The notes below the pieces were generated by a model. The model saw only the letters and a program-made list of their open reading frames with translations. It did not search any database and was not told where the DNA came from. This document shows positions 59,446-64,000 of a stretch of DNA of 64,000 nt, piece by piece. The position numbers were made by a program, and so were the translations under genes. Every line of letters starts with the position of its first letter. Position 1 is the stretch's first letter. The stretch comes from JACVRW01 sp963813495 (GTDB lineage: Bacteria; Actinomycetota; Thermoleophilia; Solirubrobacterales; Thermoleophilaceae): contig CAWEZC010000001.1 in assembly GCA_963813495.1 (NCBI GenBank), forward strand, positions 248,001 through 312,000, written 5' to 3'.

Positions 59446-61611
59446 GTGATCGCCAAGGTCGAGCCGCTCACCCCTGCGCGCGCGCTGCGCGGGCCGTTCG
59501 ACTATCGGCTCGAGGGCGCGCTCGCCGGGGTGGGAGTGGGCAGCATGCTGGTGGTCCCCTTCGGCCGCCGGCGTCTGCTCGGCGTGGTGGTCGACCTGGC
59601 CGAGGAGAGCGAGCTCCCGCTGGAGCGGCTGGCGGAGCCGCTGGCGGCCCTCGAGGCCGACGTGCCGCAATCGCTGGTGCGCCTCGGCCTCTGGGTGGCG
59701 CGCGAGTACGTCTCGACGCCGGCTCGCGGGCTCGCCCTGGTGCTGCCGCCGGGCACGGGAACCGGTGCCGCGCGGCCGCTCGTGCCCAAGCGCTCGCTGC
59801 GCGCATCGATCACGCCGGCGGGCGAGCAGGAGCTCGGCGAGGGCGGCCGGCTGGGGACGCGCCAGCGCGACGCCCTCGAGGCGCTGCGCGACGGTGCGCA
59901 GGGGGCAGCGCTGCTCGCGCGGCGGGCCGGCTGCGACCACTCCACGCTGCGCAGCCTCGAGCGACGCGGTCTGATCCGCCTCGAGAACGCGATGGAGCCG
60001 CCGCGGCGGCCGCTGGTCGAGGGAGTGGGGGCGCGCGCGGGCAGCGTGCGGCTCACCGAGGCCCAGGCCGCCGCCCTGGAGCGCATCGAGCAGGCGCTCC
60101 AGGAACGCGCGGCCGCGCCGCTGCTCTTGCACGGCGTCACCGGCAGCGGCAAGACCGAGGTCTACCTGCGGGCCGTGGCCGAGGTGCTCGATCGTGGCCG
60201 CTCGGCGATCGTGCTCGTGCCGGAGATCGCGCTCACGCCGCAGACCGCGGGCCGCTTCGTCGAGCGCTTCGGCGACTCGGTCGCCGTGATGCATTCACGT
60301 CTGTCCCAGCGCGAGCGCTACGACGAGTGGTGGCGCATGCGCCGCAGCGAGGCCCGGGTGTGCGTGGGCCCGCGCTCGGCGGTGTTCGCGCCCTTCGGCG
60401 ACCTGGGCTTGATCGTGGTCGACGAGGAGCACGACGGCTCCTACAAGCAGGAGGGCGACCCTCGCTACGACGCGCGCGCCGTGGCCGAGCGCCGCGCCGC
60501 CGAGGAGGGCGCGCTGATGATCGTGGGCAGCGCGACCCCGCGACCGGAGAGCCTGTTTCGCCACGAGCGCATCGAGCTGCCGCGGCGGGTCGACGGCCGC
60601 GGCCTGCCACCGGTGGAGCTGGTGGGAATGCTGGGCTGTCCCGGGCCGCTCCACGAGCGCACGCGGCGCGCCCTCGACGAGGTGCGCCGGCACGGGCAGA
60701 AGGCGATCGTGCTGCTCAATCGGCGCGGCTGGTCGAACTTCCTGTCCTGCCGCGAGTGCGCCCAGGTGTGGGAGTGTCCGCATTGCGACGTCACGCTCGT
60801 CCTGCACCGCGCGCAATCGGAGCTGGCCTGCCACCACTGCGGGCACCGGGAGCCGGTCCCACGCTCGTGCCCGGACTGCGGCTCGGTGTCGGTGGCCCGC
60901 CACGGCACGGGCACCGAGCAGCTCGAGGGCGCGCTCGAGGAGCTCGTGGCGCCGCTGCCGGTGTTCCGGCTCGACTCCGACGTCGCCGCGGCGGAGGGCG
61001 TGGCGTCCGTGCTGCGCCGCTTCGAGGCGGCGCCCGCGGGGGTGCTCGTCGGCACGCAGATGGTGGCCAAGGGTCACGACTTCCCCGATGTCACGCTCGG
61101 TGTCGTCCTGGACGCCGACGCCACGCTGCGCTTCCCCGACTTCCGGGCCGAGGAACGCACGTTTGCGCTCGTGGCCCAACTGGCGGGCCGCAGCGGCCGC
61201 GGCCCTCAGGGCGGCCGCGTGATCGTCCAGGCGCTCGACCCGCAGGCCCGGGCGCTCGCGCTCGCCGCCCGTCACGACTCCGATACGTTCCTCGCCGGCG
61301 AGCTGGAGCGCCGCGAGCTGCTCGGCTACCCGCCTCACGGGCACCTGATCCGGGTGGTCTGCTCGGCGGCCGAGCCCGGTCCGGAGCTCGAAGCGGCGCG
61401 GGCCGTGCGCGAACGGATCGCCACGGCCGGCGTGCCGGTGCTCGGCCCCGCACCGCTGTTTCGCCGCCAGGGGCGTCACCGCGTCCAGCTCGTGGTGCGC
61501 TCGCGCGAGCGCATCGAGGCGATCGCCGCAGTGCGCGACGCCGTGGAGGCCGTGGCGGGCGAGCGGGGGCGCGGCGCGGCGAGCTTCGCCGTCGACGTCG
61601 ATCCTCAGTAG
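59446..61611 (+). CDS. priA: Primosomal helicase PriA
   Basis: A protein of 721 residues. VTGSGKTEVYLRAV is Walker A, VVDEEHDGSYKQ Walker B (DEEH), and SATPRPESL motif III. The zinc module CRECAQVWECPHC and CHHCGHREPVPRSCPDCG is complete, unlike the helicase-dead PriA of many actinobacteria such as Mycobacterium; Walker A is intact too, so it may be a true helicase. It restarts stalled replication forks. The start is GTG at 59446. Confidence 0.93.
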   Translation: MIAKVEPLTPARALRGPFDYRLEGALAGVGVGSMLVVPFGRRRLLGVVVDLAEESELPLERLAEPLAALEADVPQSLVRLGLWVAREYVSTPARGLALVLPPGTGTGAARPLVPKRSLRASITPAGEQELGEGGRLGTRQRDALEALRDGAQGAALLARRAGCDHSTLRSLERRGLIRLENAMEPPRRPLVEGVGARAGSVRLTEAQAAALERIEQALQERAAAPLLLHGVTGSGKTEVYLRAVAEVLDRGRSAIVLVPEIALTPQTAGRFVERFGDSVAVMHSRLSQRERYDEWWRMRRSEARVCVGPRSAVFAPFGDLGLIVVDEEHDGSYKQEGDPRYDARAVAERRAAEEGALMIVGSATPRPESLFRHERIELPRRVDGRGLPPVELVGMLGCPGPLHERTRRALDEVRRHGQKAIVLLNRRGWSNFLSCRECAQVWECPHCDVTLVLHRAQSELACHHCGHREPVPRSCPDCGSVSVARHGTGTEQLEGALEELVAPLPVFRLDSDVAAAEGVASVLRRFEAAPAGVLVGTQMVAKGHDFPDVTLGVVLDADATLRFPDFRAEERTFALVAQLAGRSGRGPQGGRVIVQALDPQARALALAARHDSDTFLAGELERRELLGYPPHGHLIRVVCSAAEPGPELEAARAVRERIATAGVPVLGPAPLFRRQGRHRVQLVVRSRERIEAIAAVRDAVEAVAGERGRGAASFAVDVDPQ

Positions 61612-61663
61612 GGCCGGCTTCAGGTCGGCGGATTGCCACCAGTCTCACCGTGGGCAGCCGCGT

Positions 61664-61669
61664 TAAACT
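61664..61669 (+). promoter_or_regulatory. Putative -10 element (TAAACT), def
   Basis: TAAACT ends eight bases before the def ATG at 61678; no Shine-Dalgarno sequence. Consistent with a leaderless transcript. Confidence 0.45.
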
Positions 61670-61677
61670 CGGAACCG

Positions 61678-62283
61678 ATGTCTGAAGAGAGGCATGAGCA
61701 CGATCTCGAGGTGGAGGCGGAGCGCGAAGAGGAGACGCCGCCTCTCGACCCCGAACTCGAAGCGCGCCGCGCGGCGGCCATGTCGTTCATCCGCCGTCTG
61801 GGCGACCCGGTCCTGAAGTCGCGGGCCACCGAGGTCGACCGCTTCGACGAGTCGCTGCGCCGGCAGGTGAGCCGAATGGCGGGCATCATGGGCGACGCTC
61901 TCGGCGTCGGTCTCGCCGCGCCGCAGCTGGGTATCTCCCAGCGGCTGCTCGTCTACCGCGTGGGTCCGGATGCCCCGGTCATCGCACTGGTCAACCCGCA
62001 AATCGAGTGGTGGAGCGACGAGCTCGAGGCGCTCGACGAGGGCTGCCTCTCCATTCCCGGGATCATGGTCGACGTTGAGCGCCCGCTGTACGTGCGGGTG
62101 AAGGCTCGGGACGAGGAGGGGGTCGACCGCGTGGTCGAGGCCTCGGGCCTCGAAGCTCGGGTGATCCAGCACGAAATGGACCACCTCGACGGCGTCCTGA
62201 TTCTCGACCGCACCACACGCGACGAGCGCAAGCGGGCCCTGCGCGACCTGCGCGAGCGCGAGCGCGACCAGGCCGCCGCCTGA
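61678..62283 (+). CDS. def: Peptide deformylase with acidic N-terminal extension
   Basis: A protein of 201 residues. GVGLAAPQLG, EGCLSIPG and QHEMDHLDG are the three deformylase motifs with the metal ligands Cys and two His and the catalytic Glu. It removes the formyl group from new proteins. About 45 charged, mostly acidic residues precede the usual start of the domain (FIRRLGDPVLKSRA). The ATG at 61678 is preceded by TAAACT. The gene is monocistronic, with no fmt next to it. Confidence 0.94.
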   Translation: MSEERHEHDLEVEAEREEETPPLDPELEARRAAAMSFIRRLGDPVLKSRATEVDRFDESLRRQVSRMAGIMGDALGVGLAAPQLGISQRLLVYRVGPDAPVIALVNPQIEWWSDELEALDEGCLSIPGIMVDVERPLYVRVKARDEEGVDRVVEASGLEARVIQHEMDHLDGVLILDRTTRDERKRALRDLRERERDQAAA

Positions 62284-62398
62284 GCGGCCCTTGCTCGCCC
62301 TCAGCCCAGCGGGGTCGCGAAGTACGGTGGCCGCCCTGGGGGTCGCGCGCTCCAGTCAGGACCGTCGAGCGCCTCGCCTGGCCGGCGACCCCGGACCG

Positions 62399-63583
62399 TC
62401 ACGCTGGATGAGGGTCAAGCCCGAGCGGGTGGCGCGGCTCGACCCGTTCGACGCCGCGCTCAGCGTCCGCCTTCAGCGCTGCGGTGAACAGGTCGTGGGT
62501 AAAGGCGGCCTCCTCCGGAGTCACGCAGTGGAAGGGCTGGCGCATCCCCTCGCGCCCGTGGGCCAGCTCATCGAGGAAGGCGGCCCACATCTGCTGCAGA
62601 GCGTCTGCGAAGCCGAACTCGAAGATCGGGCCGGTGATCGTGGGGTAGGCCGACTGCGAGCCGAGATCGGTCTCCTCCCAGCGTTGCGGCCCGCCGGGCG
62701 AGTAGCGCATCCGGCGCAGCGTCTTGGGCCGCTTGGTGGTGAAGGCGATCGAGCCGTCGGTTCCGTCCACCTCGATCGTCCAGGTGTTCATGTGGCCGGG
62801 CGCCACCCGCTTGGTCTCGATGCGCAGCGGGAATTCTTCGCCCTCGTGCCGTGCGCGGCATAGCAGCACCGCATTGTCGGGGGTGTCGGACGTTTCGCGG
62901 CCGCCCTTCCCGTCGGGGCGCTCGCTGAAGATGTCGGCCAGAACGGCGCGCACGTCGAGGGGCGCCCAGCCCGCGCGCAGCGGCAGGTGCAGGGCGTGCA
63001 TGCCGAGGTCGCCAAGGCAGCCGTACGCGCCGTTGGTCTGTGCCCGGCGTTTCCAGTTGATCGGCTTGTCCGGGTCGAGGTCGCTCGAGTGCAGGAACAG
63101 CGAGCGCACCTCGATCGGGCGCCCGAAGGCACCCTCGGCGATGAAGCGCCAGGCCTCTTGGCCGCCGGGGAAGAACGGCATCTCCGAGGAACAGCGCACG
63201 AGCAGCTCGGGGTGCGACGCGACGGCGCTCATGATCGTCTCGTTGGCGTCCAGGTCGATGCCGAACGGCTTCTCGCCCAGCAGATGCTTGCCTGCGTCGA
63301 GCGCCGCCACGTAGAGCTCGGCGTGCAGGTGGTGGGGCACCGCGATGTAGACGGCGTCCACCTCCGGGTCGGCCAGCACGCCGCGCCAGTCCGAGGTGAG
63401 CCGAGGCGGGTCGCTGAGCCGCTCGTACCAGGCGAGCACGCCGGGATCGAGATCGCATACGTGCACCAGCCGGGGCGTCACGGCGAAGTCGGCCAGATGG
63501 ATCCAGCGCGCCACTGCGCTGGCCAGCTCGCGGCCCATCAGGCCGCCTCCGATGAGGCCCAGCCCTACGCTGAGTTCAGCCAC
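62399..63583 (-). CDS. Gfo/Idh/MocA-family oxidoreductase
   Basis: A protein of 394 residues. GLGLIGGGLMGRELA is the NAD(P) loop, AVYIAVPHHLH and LLGEKPFGID (EKP motif) are the family signature, and the C-terminal alpha/beta domain follows. It oxidises or reduces a sugar, inositol or related compound. It overlaps the upstream aldolase-like gene by eight bases, so both belong to one operon for carbohydrate breakdown. The start is GTG at 63583. The gap 62284-62398 holds nothing recognisable. Confidence 0.88.
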   Translation of the reverse strand: MAELSVGLGLIGGGLMGRELASAVARWIHLADFAVTPRLVHVCDLDPGVLAWYERLSDPPRLTSDWRGVLADPEVDAVYIAVPHHLHAELYVAALDAGKHLLGEKPFGIDLDANETIMSAVASHPELLVRCSSEMPFFPGGQEAWRFIAEGAFGRPIEVRSLFLHSSDLDPDKPINWKRRAQTNGAYGCLGDLGMHALHLPLRAGWAPLDVRAVLADIFSERPDGKGGRETSDTPDNAVLLCRARHEGEEFPLRIETKRVAPGHMNTWTIEVDGTDGSIAFTTKRPKTLRRMRYSPGGPQRWEETDLGSQSAYPTITGPIFEFGFADALQQMWAAFLDELAHGREGMRQPFHCVTPEEAAFTHDLFTAALKADAERGVERVEPRHPLGLDPHPA

Positions 63584-64000
63584 CGAGCCCGGCCAGTGCC
63601 TGGCGCGCCGGCACGCCGTCGTGAACCACGGACATGAGCGCGCGGGTCATCTGCAGGGGCTGCTGGTGCTGGATCACGTTGCGTCCGTAGACGATGCCGG
63701 CCGCTCCCGCCGCCAGCACCGACTCGGTGCGCTCGAGCACCTCGGCGTCACTTGCACGGCCGCCGCCGCGCACCAGCAGGGGGATGCGCCCGGCCACCTC
63801 GGTCACGGACGGGTAGTCGGCCAGGTCGTCAGTGGGATCGGCCTTGATGATGTCGGCTCCCAGCTCTACCGCCTGACGCACCAGGGCGCGAATGCGCTCG
63901 GGGTCGCCGTCGACGCCGTAGCCGGCCGAGCCCGGACGCATGGCGAGCGGCTCCACCATCAGCGGCATGCCGGCCGGCTCGCAACGGGCCTTCAGCGACG
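63576..64000 (-). CDS. Class I aldolase of the DeoC/LsrF/FbaB family (5' end outside window)
   Basis: The last 141 residues of a TIM-barrel aldolase. GADIIKADPTDD holds the Schiff-base lysine (IIK), LVRGGGRASDAEVLE the phosphate-binding glycine loop, and IVYGRNVIQHQQP the C-terminal signature of LsrF/FbaB-type enzymes. It cleaves a phosphorylated sugar. Its partnership with the Gfo/Idh gene suggests inositol or related sugar catabolism, as in actinobacterial iol clusters; this is inference. The N-terminus lies beyond base 64000. Confidence 0.85.
   Translation of the reverse strand, partial: SLKARCEPAGMPLMVEPLAMRPGSAGYGVDGDPERIRALVRQAVELGADIIKADPTDDLADYPSVTEVAGRIPLLVRGGGRASDAEVLERTESVLAAGAAGIVYGRNVIQHQQPLQMTRALMSVVHDGVPARQALAGLGG

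Overview
The window is very GC-rich bacterial DNA with tightly packed genes, many GTG and some TTG starts, and many 4-base ATGA or GTGA overlaps between consecutive genes. The gene content points to an actinobacterium. The best fit is class Thermoleophilia (Solirubrobacterales type). The reasons are the division/cell-wall order mraZ-rsmH-ftsL-ftsI-murE-murF-mraY-murD-ftsW-murG-murC-murB-ftsQ-ftsZ without ftsA, a short secreted protein with a PSPAM-type signal anchor, a stand-alone AbiEi/DUF559 gene, a core-type MetE, and an Rv1264-like adenylate cyclase. The taxonomic call is inference; no rRNA or tRNA gene is present to confirm it.

Layout. Bases 1-12400 hold accessory and housekeeping genes: the end of a histidine kinase with a MEDS-domain partner, an MFS exporter, an M20 peptidase, an M3 peptidase/methyltransferase pair, a PLP enzyme, an RlmA-type methyltransferase, a cupin, a minimal Tad set (cpaF-tadB-tadC), an ABM-like protein and a secreted protein. 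Bases 12400-31100 are the dcw cluster. It starts with a regulatory region carrying a 10-bp-phased TGGGG array over a likely promoter (MraZ operator). It is interrupted on the opposite strand by a two-gene operon encoding a GAF plus degenerate-GGDEF protein and an ATPase-less MshEN-type protein with a long coiled coil. A strong promoter precedes ftsZ. Bases 31100-37300 carry a GNAT protein, an M20 deacetylase and the complete glycine cleavage operon gcvT-gcvH-gcvPA-gcvPB.

Bases 37300-44100 hold a molybdopterin oxidoreductase, trpS, scpA-scpB, an EamA transporter, a truncated nitroreductase remnant, rlmN and rluB. Bases 44200-52300 form an aromatic amino acid block (aroH, an aminotransferase, a type I-beta DAHP synthase, tyrA, aroA) running into cmk and der. 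Three 42-bp hairpin-forming tandem repeats separate aroF from tyrA. Bases 52300-64000 carry the AbiEi/DUF559 gene with palindromes over its start, tryptophanase, metK, a LysE exporter, a core MetE, an adenylate cyclase, priA, def, and the 3' part of a sugar-catabolism pair (Gfo/Idh oxidoreductase and class I aldolase).

Regulatory reading. Many transcription units have no Shine-Dalgarno sequence but have a TANNNT or CANNNT hexamer ending 6-10 bases before the start codon, which suggests leaderless transcripts. ftsZ and the core metE instead have true leaders with Shine-Dalgarno sites and the promoter form TTGAC(A/T)-18-TAC(A/G)GT. I saw no CRISPR array, insertion sequence, tRNA, rRNA or convincing riboswitch.
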